Assembly: GCA_047602365.1 (NCBI GenBank)
Contig: JASGHM010000003.1
Span: forward strand, 62,001-126,000
Length of the DNA stretch: 64,000 nt
Direction: 5' to 3'
Origin: Piscinibacter sp047602365
GTDB lineage: Bacteria > Pseudomonadota > Gammaproteobacteria > Burkholderiales > Burkholderiaceae_C
In this document: positions 29,445-40,604 of the stretch, in pieces
Numbering within the stretch: the stretch's first letter is position 1
How the letters are laid out: each line of letters opens with the position of its first letter
Position numbers and translations under genes: made by a program
Notes under the pieces: model-generated
Seen by the model: the letters and a program-made list of their open reading frames with translations, nothing else
The model's database searches: none
Told to the model about the DNA's origin: nothing

Positions 29445-32360
29445 TCAGGCCGCGACGATGGCGCGGTCGCGGCCGGCGCCCTTGGCCTCGTAGAGCATCT
29501 CGTCGGCACGGCGCAGCAGCGCGGCCCAGGTCGCCTGCGTCGCCAGGCCGAGCACGCCACCGACGCTGGCGCCGATCGTGACCTCGACGCCGCCGGTCAG
29601 CCCGAAAGGCTGGCGCATCGCATCGACGATGGCCTGCGCCACCCGCTGCACCTGCGCGGGGTCGCGCATGCCTGGCAGAACGATGGCGAACTCGTCGCCG
29701 CCCAGGCGCGCCACGGCATCCGACGGCCGCACCAGCCGAACCAGACGCAGCGCGACCAGCTTGAGCAGTTCGTCGCCGGCCGCGTGACCATGCGTGTCGT
29801 TGACCGGCTTGAACCGATCGAGATCGACGTAGAGCACGGCCAGCGGCTCGCCGACCTGTTCGTCGAGCAGGTTGCGCAGGCGCTGCTCGAAGCCCTCGCG
29901 GTTGAGCAGGCGCGTCAAAGGGTCGGTCTGCGACAGCCATTGCAGCCGCGCGGCCTCGGTGCGCTGGGCGGTGACGTCCTGGCCGACGACGACGAAGCCG
30001 TCGAGCTCGCCGGCCGGCGTGCGCAGCGGGATGTAGTCCATCGCCGTGTAGCGCCGCCCGTCGCCGCCCGCATCCTCCAGGTCGAAGCGCACCTGCTCGC
30101 CGGCCAGCGCCCGCTGTATCCACGGCCAGCGCCGCTCGAACTCGGCATCGCCGAGCACCTCGCGTGCGCTGCGGCCCAGCACCCGCCCTGCCGGCTGGCC
30201 TGCCATCGCCTCGAAGGCGCTGTTGACGAACAGGTAGCGCCCCTGCGTGTCGATGACGGCGACCGTCGACGGGATCGCGTTGGCGACCGAGCGCACGGTG
30301 GCGGCCTGCCGGTCCTTCTCGGCCTGCACGGCCTCCAGCGCCGAGATGTCGCGCATCAGGATCGAGTAGCGCTCGATCTCGCCGCTGTCGTCGCGATGGG
30401 CGATCACCATGTGGCTGACCGGGACCTCGCGCCCATCGGCCAGCCGCGCCCTCGACTGCCCGACCCAGACTTCGCCGCGCTGCAGCGCCGGCTGGATCTG
30501 CTCGGCGAACAGGCGCACGGTCGACTCGGGCAGCAGTTCGCTGACCCTCGGTGCCTCGTCGGAACGCCAGGGCCGGCCGAGCATCGCGCTCGCCGCGGCC
30601 GGGTTCATGTAGCGCACCCGGCGCTCGCGGTTGGCCTGGATCACGAAGTCGGTCGTGTGCTCGAGGATGGCCGCCACCTCGCGCAGCCTGCGCTCGGCGG
30701 CGCTGCGTTCGGTGATGTCGATGCCGGCCACGAAGAAGCCGCGGGCCCGACCGTCGTCGCCGGGGCGATCGGGCGTCAGGCGTTGTTCGAGGTGACGCAG
30801 CCGCCCGTCCACCATCTCGTCGAGCTCGAAGCGCTGCGGCTCGCCGCGCAGCACGGCCAGCGCGCGTTCGCGGATCGGTTCGTCGGGCAGGTCGGGGAAC
30901 AGCTCGGCCCGTGTGCGCCCCAGCGCGTCGGCGGCCTCGATACCCAGATCGGCGCACCACTGGGCGTTGACGAAGCGGTAGCGGCGCTCGCGGTCCAGGT
31001 AGGCGATGCGCAGCGGCAGGCTGTCGGTCAGCTGGCGCAGGAAGGCTTCGCGCTCCTCGATCTGCTGCTGCAGTTGTCGCCGCTCGGTGATGTCCTGGAA
31101 GGTACCGAACAGGCGCACCGGCCGCCCCTGCGTCGAACTCCACCTCGCCGACTGCACGTGCCCAGATGCGCCGGCCCCGCGCCGTGAGCATCGGCAGCTC
31201 CAGGTCCCATGCGCGCCCCTCGCTCAACCCCACCTCGACGGCAGCCGACAGCACCGCGCGCGCCTCCGGCTCGTAGAACGCCAGCGCCGCTGTCCGGTGT
31301 CGGCTGGAAGTCGGGCAGCACCTCGTGCAGGCGCCGCGTCTCCTCGGTCCAGCGCACCTCGCCGCTGGCCAGCTCCATCTCCCAGCCGCCAACGCCGGCC
31401 ACGCGCCCGGTGCGTTCGAGCAGTTCCTGGCTGTGGCGCAGCGCACGTTCGGCCAGCACCCGCGCAGTCACGTCGCGCCCGGTGGAGTGCAGCAGAGGCG
31501 TGCCGGCAGCGTCCCACTGTCGGGTGTTGGTCCAGGAGATCCAGCACTCCTGCCCGTCGGGCAGCTGCATGCGGTTCTCGGAGTTGAGCGTGCGACCGGT
31601 GGCCAGCACAGTGCTCGATGCGTTCACGCACGATCGCCTGGTCGGGCCCGTGCACGTAGTCGAACAGGTTGCTGCCGACCACGTCGTCGACGCGCCGGCC
31701 GAACTGGCGCGCATAGGCCGGGTTCACGTAGATCAGCCGGCCGTCGGCGCTCGACTGGGCCACCAGTTCGCTCTGCGCATCGAGGATGGCGCGCATGCGC
31801 GCCTCGCTCTCGGCCACCACCGAGCGTGCATGCACACCCCGCAGCTCCATCGAGCGTTCCGCCAGGCGCTGGCGCATCTCGAGCGCCTGCACGGCGGCAT
31901 CGGCCAGTTGCGCCAGCATGCGCGACTGCTCCACGCTGAGCTGGCGAGGCTGGCGGTCGATCACGCACAGGGTACCGAGCCGCTCGCCGGAATTCATCAC
32001 CAGCGGTGCACCGGCGTAGAAGCGGATGCGCGGCTCGCCGGTCGACCAGCGGATTGCCTGCGAAGCGTTCATCGTGGCTGCGCATCGCCGACTTCCATCA
32101 GCTGATCGGTGCGTGATCGTGTGGTGGCAGAACGCGATCCCGCGCGCCGGTCTGCGTGCACGTCGGCGGAGGCCAACCTTGGCCTTGAACCACTGGCGCT
32201 CGGCGTCGATCAGGCTGAGCAGCGCGATCGGCGTGCCGCACAGCTGCGAGGCGAGCAACGCCAGCGAATCGAACAGCGGCTCCGGCTCGGTGTCCAGCAC
32301 CTGCAGCGCCCGCAGGCGATCGAGCCTGCGCCGTTCGATCTCGTCCTGCTCGTCGGTCAT
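29445..32360 (-). pseudogene. GAF/multi-PAS diguanylate cyclase, frame broken at least six times as given
   Basis: Reading from 32360: an N-terminal GAF domain (SLIDAERQWFKAKVGL, then EPRIRFYAGAPLV), at least four PAS/PAC domains (GRLIYVNPAYARQFG; GRYLFVNSAFEAMAG), and a C-terminal GGDEF domain with LGGDEFAIVLPG (catalytic) and DLDRFKPVNDTHGHAAGD. An active-looking GGDEF would make cyclic di-GMP. No EAL domain is present. Shifts lie near 32112, 32080, 32042, 31611, 31290 and 31130; all are +1 in the reading direction. The last frame (31157 to 29445) is intact over 570 residues. No membrane helices, so probably a cytoplasmic redox or ligand sensor. Convergent with RTX2, only 15 bases apart. 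Confidence 0.85.
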
Positions 32361-32419
32361 GCCCTGTACATCACTTCATCGGCCGCCACGCCGCGACGAT
32401 ACACGGACTTGGCGCGTGC

Positions 32420-32720
32420 TCAGCCGCCACCCCGCTGCGTGTAGAGGTCGAAATAGCGCATGAAGCGCTGGCGCTCGGTCTCGCCGACACCCTCGAAGTG
32501 GAAGGCGATGGCCAGCCGCGGCATGCGCATCAGCGCGATCCGGCGCGGCGGCAGCTCGCGCCAGGCCAGCTCGAGCCGGCCGGCACCGATGGCGACCTCG
32601 GCCGAACGGGGCAGCAGCGTCACGGACGTGGCGGTCGACCGCGCCGGGCAGCCACATCAGCAGTTCGGCTTCGGTGCAGCCCATCTCCCGCTTGAAGTCG
32701 GCGGGGTACCAGGCCTGCAT
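32420..32720 (-). pseudogene. small protein at end of AOR operon, one frameshift as given
   Basis: About 100 residues when joined: MQAWYPADFKREMGCTEAELLMWLPGAV, then, after an extra base near 32630, TSVTLLPRSAEVAIGAGRL through a Trp/Arg-rich stretch to FHFEGVGETERQRFMRYFD. It begins three bases after the MoaD-like gene, so it is the last gene of the aldehyde oxidoreductase operon. The fold and function are not recognised; position matches the small accessory gene seen at the end of aor operons in related bacteria, which could be a maturation factor (inference). Confidence 0.6.
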
Positions 32721-32723
32721 GGC

Positions 32724-32978
32724 TCACCCGCCAGCGATGGGGGGCCAGATCGCCAGCACGTCGCCGTCGTTCAGCACATGGCTGAGGCGCTGCGCCGGCG
32801 GCACGTAGACGCCGTTGACCAGCACCAGGTGCACCAGCTTCTCCGGCAGCCCGAAGGGCTCGATCACCCGGGCGACGGCGCTGCCCTCGGGCAGATCCAG
32901 CGCCACGCGGTTGTCGTAGCGGTTCTCGGCGGGCAGGTACTGCGTGAGGCTGGCGTAGAGCTTGAACGTGATCTTCAT
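32724..32978 (-). CDS. MoaD/ThiS-like sulfur-carrier protein
   Basis: An 84-residue ubiquitin-like protein: beta-grasp start MKITFKLYASLTQYLP, VNGVYVPPAQRLSHVLNDGDVLAIWPPIAGG, ending in the essential Gly-Gly. MoaD-type carriers donate sulfur when molybdopterin is made; copies beside tungsten aldehyde oxidoreductases are thought to serve tungstopterin. It overlaps the stop of the FAD-subunit gene by four bases (ATGA). Upstream in-frame sequence before this ATG belongs to that gene. A dedicated E1-like MoeB is not in the window. Confidence 0.85.
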   Translation of the reverse strand: MKITFKLYASLTQYLPAENRYDNRVALDLPEGSAVARVIEPFGLPEKLVHLVLVNGVYVPPAQRLSHVLNDGDVLAIWPPIAGG

Positions 32979-34321
32979 CTCGGCGGCACGAGCGCGCGTG
33001 CGCTCTGGCCCTGCGCGCTGGCCAGGTAGGCCTCCATCAGCAGGGTCGGGTCCTCCTTCAGACGCTCCTTCCACGCGCCGAGTTTCACCTGGCCTTCGAC
33101 CAGGCCGCGCATCACGCCGACATGCTGGGTCCAGCCGATGCTGTTGCAGCCGACCATCACGTCGTCCTTGAACTGCAGGCTCAGGTGCTTGCCGGCGGCA
33201 CGGTCGGTCAGCTCGACCTGCTCGCCGCCCGCCACGCCCTGCCAGTTGCCGAAGCTGGCCGAGATCAGGCCCAGCGTGTCGAGCACGTTGATCTGCGTGA
33301 CGCCCTTCAGCACCGCCTTGCGGCCGACCATGTTCATCGCCGCCACGTAGGCCTGGTCGGCGGCGTTGGGCTGGATCGCGCTGACGATGGTCTTGCCGCT
33401 GACGATGTCGAAGGCCTCGGCGCAGTCACCGGCAGCGTAGACGTCGGGCACGGTGGTCTGCAGGTGCTCGTCGGTCAGCACGCCGACCAGGCACTTGATC
33501 GGCGAGTCCTTCAGGAAGCCGATGTTCGGCTTGACGCCGGTGGCGCTGATGACCAGGTCGGCGACGATGGTCTGGCCATTGGAGAGCTTCACCTTCATCG
33601 CACCGTTGTCGCCGTGCGCCGCACCGCTGCCGAGCCCGACCGCCGACGCCAGCTTGCCGAGCAGGCCGCCGGAGGCCGCCGCGCCGATGGCCTCGATCGC
33701 CTCGACCCGCGCGCCGGTGAAGACACGCACGCCCTTGCTCTCGCACCAGTTCTTGATCATGCCGCCGGCGGTCGGGCCCATCATGCGCGGCACCATGCGG
33801 TCGCCCATCTCGACGACGGTGAGTTCGACGCCGCGCGCGGCCAGCGCCTCCATGATGATGCAGCCGATGAAACCTGCGCCCATCTGCAGCACGCGCGCGC
33901 CCTTGCCGGCGCGCTGCGCGATGGCCCGCGCGTCGCCCAGCGTCCAGCAGCTGTGCACGTTGGGCAGGTCCATGCCCGGGATCGGCGGCCGCACCGGGCT
34001 GGAGCCGGTGGCGATCAGCAGCCGGTCGTAGGGCAGCGAGCTGCCGTCTTCCAGGTGCACCTGCTTGCGGCCGCTGTCGATGCCCTTGGCCCGGCCCTGC
34101 TGGCGCTCGATGCGCAGCGTGTCGAAGTGGCCGGCGCCGTGGCGCAGGTGCGTGCCCTCCTCGCCGATGTTGCCGATCAGCAGGTAGGGAATCGCCATGC
34201 GCGAGTACGGCGCCTCCGGCTCGTCGCCGACCAGCACGATGCGGTCGTCGGGCGCGTGCTTGCGGATCGTCTCCGCGGCGATCACGCCGGCCGGGCCGGC
34301 GCCCAGGATCACATGCCGCAT
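32975..34321 (-). CDS. aorC: FAD subunit of aldehyde oxidoreductase (AorC-like NAD(P)/FAD oxidoreductase)
   Basis: A 448-residue pyridine nucleotide-disulfide oxidoreductase-like protein. FAD-binding Rossmann motif ILGAGPAGVIAAETIR at the N-terminus, LLIATGSSPVRPP, NAD-binding QMGAGFIGCIIMEALA with the following VELTVVEMG, and the second FAD motif VPDVYAAGDCAEAF. A glycine-rich insert (ASGGLLGKLASAVGLGSGAAHGD) lies in the NAD domain. No redox-active CxxxxC disulfide is visible, as expected for an electron-transfer flavoprotein. It starts one base after the AOR gene stop and should pass electrons between the AOR/ferredoxin subunits and NAD(P)+, as in Aromatoleum AorABC (family knowledge). Confidence 0.85.
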   Translation of the reverse strand: MRHVILGAGPAGVIAAETIRKHAPDDRIVLVGDEPEAPYSRMAIPYLLIGNIGEEGTHLRHGAGHFDTLRIERQQGRAKGIDSGRKQVHLEDGSSLPYDRLLIATGSSPVRPPIPGMDLPNVHSCWTLGDARAIAQRAGKGARVLQMGAGFIGCIIMEALAARGVELTVVEMGDRMVPRMMGPTAGGMIKNWCESKGVRVFTGARVEAIEAIGAAASGGLLGKLASAVGLGSGAAHGDNGAMKVKLSNGQTIVADLVISATGVKPNIGFLKDSPIKCLVGVLTDEHLQTTVPDVYAAGDCAEAFDIVSGKTIVSAIQPNAADQAYVAAMNMVGRKAVLKGVTQINVLDTLGLISASFGNWQGVAGGEQVELTDRAAGKHLSLQFKDDVMVGCNSIGWTQHVGVMRGLVEGQVKLGAWKERLKEDPTLLMEAYLASAQGQSARALVPPR

Positions 34322-34322
34322 C

Positions 34323-36170
34323 TCAGAGGCCCAGCCGCGTGCGTGTCTCCGGCTTCAACTGGCCGTCGCTGTCCCAGCCGCGCGCAGCGTAGTACTTCGG
34401 CAGCATCTCGGGCAGCTTGTTGACCAGGCCCTTTGCCGGGCCGGTCTTGGCCGGCTCGTTGAGCAGCCGCGGCGGCAGCGTGTCGTCCTTGGCGCTGAAG
34501 CCGGCGCGGTTGTTGAAGTCGCGCTCCATGTTCCAGATGCGCTCGCCGATCTTGGCCATGTTCTCCAGCGTGAACTCGGGGCCGCAGGCGGCAGCGACCT
34601 GCGGCGCCACGTCGGCCAGACCCCAGGCGAAGCTGGTGAAGATGCAGATGCCGGCCGAGTCGAATGCGGCAGTGGCGTCCTGGAAGGCGATCACGAGTTC
34701 CGGCTTGCCCTCGGCGCTGAGCGGGTCGGTCTTGACCGGGATGCCCAGCACTTCCGAGGCCACGGTGTAGCTGCGCAGGTGGCAGGCGCCGCGGTTGCTG
34801 GTCGCGTAGGTCAGGCCCATGCCCTGGATGCCGCGCGAGTCGTAGGCCGGGAACTCCTGGCCCTTCACGCTCATGCTGAGCTCGGGGTGACCGTACTTCT
34901 TGCACAGGCGCGCCGAGCCCTGGCCGATCTCCTTGCCGAAGCCTTCGCCCTTCGCGGTGATCTCGGCGAAGTGGGCCAGCGCCTGCGCGCTGCCGAACTT
35001 GGCGTCGATGCCGAGTTGCTCCTGGGTCAGCACGCCCATCTCGTAGAGCTCCATCACCGCGCCGATGGTGGCGCCGAAGGAGATCGGATCCATGCCTTGC
35101 TCGTTGCACAGCAGGTTGGCGTACTGCAATGCCTCGAGATCGTTGACGCCGTTGGCGGCGCCCAGCGCCCAGGCCGCCTCGTACTCCAGGCCGCCGGAGG
35201 CGCCCCAGTACTGCGGCTTGTTCTCGACCGTGAAGTGCCCCTGGTCCATCTTGCTGATGCGGCCGCAGGCGATCGTGCAGCCGAAGCAGGCCTGGTTGGT
35301 CACCAGGTGCTTCTTGCCGTCGGTCTTGCGCGGCGTCGCCATCGCTTCCGCCGAGATGTCCTTGGCGCCCTCGAACTGGATGTCCTTGTGGTTGCGCGTC
35401 GGCAGCGCACCGATCTCGTTGATGACGTTCATCAGCACCTGGGTGCCGTAGGTCGGCAGGCCCTGGCCCGTCACCGCGTTGTCGGCCAGGATCTTCTTCT
35501 TCTCGAACGTGACCTTCATGAACTCCTTGGGGTCGGCCACGTTGCCGACACCCTTGGTTCCCCGAACGACGACCGCTTTCAGGTTCTTGCTGCCCATCAC
35601 CGCGCCGACGCCGGAGCGGCCGGCGGCACGGTGCAGGTCGTTGACGACCGCGGCGTAGAGCACCTGGTTCTCGCCGGCCAGGCCGATGCTCGACACACGC
35701 GCCAGCGGCTGCTGCAGCTGCTTCTTCAGCGTCTCCTCGGTCTCCCAGACGCTCTTGCCCCACAGGTGGCTGGCGTCGCGCAGCTCGGCGACGTCGTCCT
35801 CGATGTAGAGGAACACCGGCTTGGCCGAGCGGCCTTCGAAGACCACCATGTCCCAGCCGGCCATCTTCAGCTCGGCGCCCCAGTAGCCGCCCGAGTTCGA
35901 GCAGGCGATCGCGCCGGTCAGCGGGCCCTTGGTGACGACGGTGTAGCGGCCGCCGGTGGACGCCATCGTGCCGGTCAGCGGGCCGGTGGCCCAGATCAGC
36001 TTGTTGGCCGGCGACAGCGGGTCGACCTTCGGGTCGACCTCCTCGACGATGTACTTGGTGGCCAGGCCGCGCGAGCCGAGGTAGGCGCGCGCCCAGTCCA
36101 TGTTGAGGGGTTCCGACTTGACAGTGCCGGCGGTCAGGTTGACGCGGAGGATCTTTCCAGCCCAGGACAT
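34323..36170 (-). CDS. aorB: tungsten-type aldehyde:ferredoxin oxidoreductase (AorB)
   Basis: A 615-residue protein, the normal AOR length. N-terminus MSWAGKILRVNLTAGTV is the classic AOR start; the tungstopterin-binding region (WATGPLTGTMASTGGRY, AIACSNSGGYWGAELK) and NDLHRAAGRSGVGAVMGSKNLKAV are present. The [4Fe-4S] site has the three-cysteine motif ACFGCTIACG, and a fourth Cys lies in GICIFTSFAWG. It oxidises aldehydes to acids using a tungsten bis-pterin cofactor. ATG 36170 is chosen from the family start; the frame upstream is the shadow of the ferredoxin gene. Metal identity (W rather than Mo) follows from the family, not from sequence alone. Confidence 0.92.
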   Translation of the reverse strand: MSWAGKILRVNLTAGTVKSEPLNMDWARAYLGSRGLATKYIVEEVDPKVDPLSPANKLIWATGPLTGTMASTGGRYTVVTKGPLTGAIACSNSGGYWGAELKMAGWDMVVFEGRSAKPVFLYIEDDVAELRDASHLWGKSVWETEETLKKQLQQPLARVSSIGLAGENQVLYAAVVNDLHRAAGRSGVGAVMGSKNLKAVVVRGTKGVGNVADPKEFMKVTFEKKKILADNAVTGQGLPTYGTQVLMNVINEIGALPTRNHKDIQFEGAKDISAEAMATPRKTDGKKHLVTNQACFGCTIACGRISKMDQGHFTVENKPQYWGASGGLEYEAAWALGAANGVNDLEALQYANLLCNEQGMDPISFGATIGAVMELYEMGVLTQEQLGIDAKFGSAQALAHFAEITAKGEGFGKEIGQGSARLCKKYGHPELSMSVKGQEFPAYDSRGIQGMGLTYATSNRGACHLRSYTVASEVLGIPVKTDPLSAEGKPELVIAFQDATAAFDSAGICIFTSFAWGLADVAPQVAAACGPEFTLENMAKIGERIWNMERDFNNRAGFSAKDDTLPPRLLNEPAKTGPAKGLVNKLPEMLPKYYAARGWDSDGQLKPETRTRLGL

Positions 36171-36183
36171 GTTGGTTCTCCTC

Positions 36184-36660
36184 TCACGCAGCGGAGGGTT
36201 GGTTGCCGAGCTTGTCGGCCCAGGCCTGCATCTTGTCCAGGCCGGTCCAGTTGGCATCGACGTAGGTGATGGCGCCGGTCGGGCAGGCCGTCGCGCAGGC
36301 CGGGTCGCCGCCGCACAGGTCGCACTTCTGCACCTTGCCGGTCTCCTGCACGTAGTTGATCGTGCCGAACGGGCAGCTGATCGTGCAGACCTTGCAGCCC
36401 ACGCAGGTGGTCTCGTTGACCACCTTGGCACCGGTCAGCTTGTCCAGCGTGATCGCCTCCACCGGGCAGGCATGCAGGCACCAGGCCTCGTCGCACTGCG
36501 TGCAGGTGTAGGGCACCTTGCGGCCGGTGTGATGGAAGTCGAACACCTTGATGCGCGACTTGGCCGTGGCATAGGTGCCGTAGTTCTCGAACGAACAGGC
36601 CATCTCGCACTGCAGGCACCCGGTGCACTTGTCCGGGTTGATGTGGAGCGTCTTCTGCAT
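36184..36660 (-). CDS. aorA: four-cluster ferredoxin subunit AorA
   Basis: A 158-residue iron-sulfur protein with 16 cysteines in four motifs: CTGCLQCEMAC, CTQCDEAWCLHACP, CVGCKVCTISCP and CDLCGGDPACATACP, giving four [4Fe-4S] clusters of the HycB/FdhB type. This is the expected AorA small subunit, which wires the W-enzyme to the FAD subunit. It is the first gene of the minus-strand operon AorA-AorB-AorC-MoaD-small protein, with 13 bases to the AOR gene. Confidence 0.88.
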   Translation of the reverse strand: MQKTLHINPDKCTGCLQCEMACSFENYGTYATAKSRIKVFDFHHTGRKVPYTCTQCDEAWCLHACPVEAITLDKLTGAKVVNETTCVGCKVCTISCPFGTINYVQETGKVQKCDLCGGDPACATACPTGAITYVDANWTGLDKMQAWADKLGNQPSAA

Positions 36661-36762
36661 GAGGCTTCCTTGGTGTGAGGCGTCGGAGGCGTGCTATGCA
36701 CGTCAGTTCATAGCTTGCTGAGGGCAAGCGCGAGCCACCACCCGGGAGAAACCCTAGGATTT

Positions 36763-36788
36763 GCTCCAGCCCGTCACAGGGCTGGAGC
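36763..36788 (-). terminator. strong hairpin downstream of the substrate-binding gene
   Basis: GCTCCAGCCC (36763-36772) and its complement GGGCTGGAGC (36779-36788) form a perfect 10-bp stem with a six-base loop, eight bases beyond the stop at 36797. On the minus strand only a short A/T stretch (AAATCC) follows, so it is an imperfect rho-independent terminator. It separates the PedF operon from the AOR operon. Confidence 0.6.
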
Positions 36789-36796
36789 CTTCTCGC

Positions 36797-37627
36797 TCAG
36801 ACGGGGCGCCAGGCCAGGTTGGCGCGGGCGAAGATTTCGGCCAGGCGGCCGTTCGCGGCGAGCTGGTTGACACCGGCCTGCAGCGCCTGCGCCAGCTCGG
36901 TGGCGTCCTTCTTGACCGCCATGCCGACCGCCCAGCCGTCGCGCGGCGCACGCGGCGAAGGCAGCGGCTCGATGGCGAAGCGCGCATCGCCGCGCAGCAC
37001 CGCCTGCAGCTCCGACAGCAACCCGGCGGCCACCGGCACCTCGCCGCGCTTGAGCGCCTGCGCCGCCTCGACGCCGTCGCGTGCCTGCGTGCGCAGCGTG
37101 TTGCGCAGCGCGCCGCTCTCCGCCCCGATCAGCAGCCAGCCGGCCAGCGACTGGCCGGGCACCGCCACCGGCTTGCCGGCCAGATCGGCGAGCGACTCCA
37201 GCTTCGGCAACTGCTCGAGGTTGCGCGCCACCGCGACGCGCTCGCGCCAGTACGGCGCGAACACGCTGACCTGCGGGTTGGCATCCATCAGCGGGCGGTC
37301 GACCGGAACGTGCAGCAGCACGTCGGCAGGCCCGTAGCCGAGGTAGTGGCCCTTCCAGACCATGTTGCGCAGGTCGTCGTTCATGTTCTCGTCGGCCGGG
37401 AACGGCAGCGGCGAGAAGGCCACGCCCAGCGACTCGGCCAGCGCGCGGCCGAGCTCGACGTCGATGCCGGCGCCGCCGTCGTGAAACGGCGGCATGTCCT
37501 TGTACAGGCCGACGACCAGGCTGCCGCGGCTCTTCACCTTGGACAGTGGCGTGGCCTGCAGTTCGGGCAGCGACAGCGCCAGCGGCGCGGCGCCGAGCGC
37601 GCGCAGGATGCCTCGCCTCGTGCTCAC
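36797..37627 (-). CDS. substrate-binding protein of the quinoprotein-dehydrogenase-associated type
   Basis: A 276-residue periplasmic family 3 solute-binding protein. Starts at GTG 37627, overlapping the cytochrome gene stop (GTGA). The N-terminus STRRGILRALGAAPLALSL is a signal peptide with twin arginines. Mature motifs include GSLVVGLYKDMPPFHDGGAGIDVELGRALAESLG and DVLLHVPVDRPLM. Proteins of this type sit beside PQQ-dependent alcohol dehydrogenases and their c-type cytochrome, though they may be extra subunits rather than transport proteins. No quinoprotein gene is in the window. The hairpin at 36763 follows it. Confidence 0.8.
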   Translation of the reverse strand: MSTRRGILRALGAAPLALSLPELQATPLSKVKSRGSLVVGLYKDMPPFHDGGAGIDVELGRALAESLGVAFSPLPFPADENMNDDLRNMVWKGHYLGYGPADVLLHVPVDRPLMDANPQVSVFAPYWRERVAVARNLEQLPKLESLADLAGKPVAVPGQSLAGWLLIGAESGALRNTLRTQARDGVEAAQALKRGEVPVAAGLLSELQAVLRGDARFAIEPLPSPRAPRDGWAVGMAVKKDATELAQALQAGVNQLAANGRLAEIFARANLAWRPV

Positions 37628-38103
37628 AACGGCTTCTCGCGGCGCGTTTCCAGGTAGGCCTTGATGGACCAGACGGCCTCCTGGTTCATCATGCCCTCGA
37701 ACGGCGGCATGTAGACAGCGCCGTTGCGCGTGCGGCCCTTGCGCACGGTGTTCGCGAAGTACTCGTCGATCTCCTTCACGCAGGCAGCCTTCTTCTTGTC
37801 GTCCTTCTGCGTCGCGCATTCGTTGTCGAGCTTGCGCAGGTCGGGCGCGATGCCACCGGAGATCGCCTCCAGGCCGTGGCAGCGCGCGCAGTTCTGGTTG
37901 TAGGCCGAGGTGCCGACCTTCACCGCCGCGTCGTTCTTGCGGTACGGGTTCTCGCCGCGCCAGGCCTCGCCCAGCTTGGGCAGGCTGCTGGTGTCGACGG
38001 CCTGCGGCGTGACATCGCCATGCGCCCAGGCGGACTGGAACGCAGCGCCTGCCAGCAGCGCGCCGACGAGAACGAATCGATGACGGGAAGAGTGGCTGAT
38101 CAT
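37624..38103 (-). CDS. pedF: cytochrome c-550 PedF-type
   Basis: A 159-residue periplasmic monohaem cytochrome c with a signal peptide (about 1-27, ending SAWA). Haem site C72-A-R-C75-H76 in YNQNCARCHGLEAISGGIAPDLR, which is near-identical to PedF cytochromes of PQQ-ethanol dehydrogenase systems, and a likely axial Met in GAVYMPPFEGMM. It should accept electrons from a quinoprotein alcohol dehydrogenase encoded elsewhere. It is the first gene after a sigma54 promoter at 38147 and is coupled to the substrate-binding gene. Confidence 0.9.
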   Translation of the reverse strand: MISHSSRHRFVLVGALLAGAAFQSAWAHGDVTPQAVDTSSLPKLGEAWRGENPYRKNDAAVKVGTSAYNQNCARCHGLEAISGGIAPDLRKLDNECATQKDDKKKAACVKEIDEYFANTVRKGRTRNGAVYMPPFEGMMNQEAVWSIKAYLETRREKPL

Positions 38104-38146
38104 GCTGTTGTCTCCTGGACAGTCGGTTTGGAATAAGCTCCGTGTC

Positions 38147-38162
38147 TGCAAACGCCATGCCA
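38147..38162 (-). promoter_or_regulatory. sigma54 (-24/-12) promoter for the pedF operon
   Basis: On the minus strand the sequence reads TGGCATGGCGTTTGCA, matching TGGCAC-N5-TTGCA with correct spacing of the invariant GG and GC. The predicted start lies about 30 bases before the pedF ATG. The divergent neighbouring gene encodes a sigma54 activator. Confidence 0.75.
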
Positions 38163-38209
38163 CGAGCAGGTGTCCCAAAGCTGAACAATCGGACCCACGG
38201 AGTCCGTGC

Positions 38210-38225
38210 TGTCCCGCAGTGGACA
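38210..38225. promoter_or_regulatory. inverted repeat, candidate activator site
   Basis: TGTCC (38210-38214) and GGACA (38221-38225) form a perfect inverted repeat with a six-base gap, about 70 bases upstream of the pedF sigma54 -12 element. A nearby GGAC/GTCC pair (38191-38205) resembles it. The placement fits an upstream enhancer for the sigma54 activator at 38329; binding is inferred. Confidence 0.45.
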
Positions 38226-38328
38226 ACCCCTTCCAAGTGCCCGACAGTCGCGCCCAGCGTGCGGTGAACCGCACGACGATGAACCGTTGGAGACGACCTG
38301 CTCGAGCGCAGGCAAGGGAACAGATGTC

Positions 38329-40417
<2,089 letters not shown>

Positions 40418-40433
40418 GTGCGGCGTGCCGCAC
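40418..40433. terminator. short palindrome after the sigma54 activator gene
   Basis: GTGCGGC and GCCGCAC flank a two-base centre immediately after the stop of the activator gene. It could be an RNA hairpin ending that transcript or an operator. No T-run follows. The rest of 40434-40546 holds no recognised gene. Confidence 0.35.
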
Positions 40434-40546
40434 GCCAGCGGGCTCCGGGATATCCCTGTGCCAGCACCTGACCTGGCTGCTCCGGCGTGGAGCAAACCGG
40501 CCGATGCAACAGCACCTGCACCGGGCGGCCACCTGCCCAGACGCAG

Positions 40547-40562
40547 CGGCATGGCTCTTGCA
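40547..40562 (+). promoter_or_regulatory. sigma54 (-24/-12) promoter for the PqqB-like/TolQ-like operon
   Basis: CGGCATGGCTCTTGCA has the invariant GG (40548-40549) and GC (40560-40561) at the correct 12-base interval and differs little from the pedF promoter TGGCATGGCGTTTGCA. It lies about 43 bases before the ATG at 40605. Confidence 0.65.
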
Positions 40563-40604
40563 GCCTCGCGCAGGGCACGCATGCTCCGAACTGACTCGAA
40601 CAAC

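Noticed and set aside
36721..36740. Possible sigma54 promoter upstream of the AOR operon (minus strand, TGGCTCGCGCTTGCC)
   Set aside because: The interval between GG and GC is one base short of the required spacing, unlike the two good promoters nearby.
38109..38121. TGTC-N5-GACA inverted repeat next to the pedF start
   Set aside because: It lies downstream of the predicted transcription start and is short; not a convincing enhancer site, though it could be an RNA feature.
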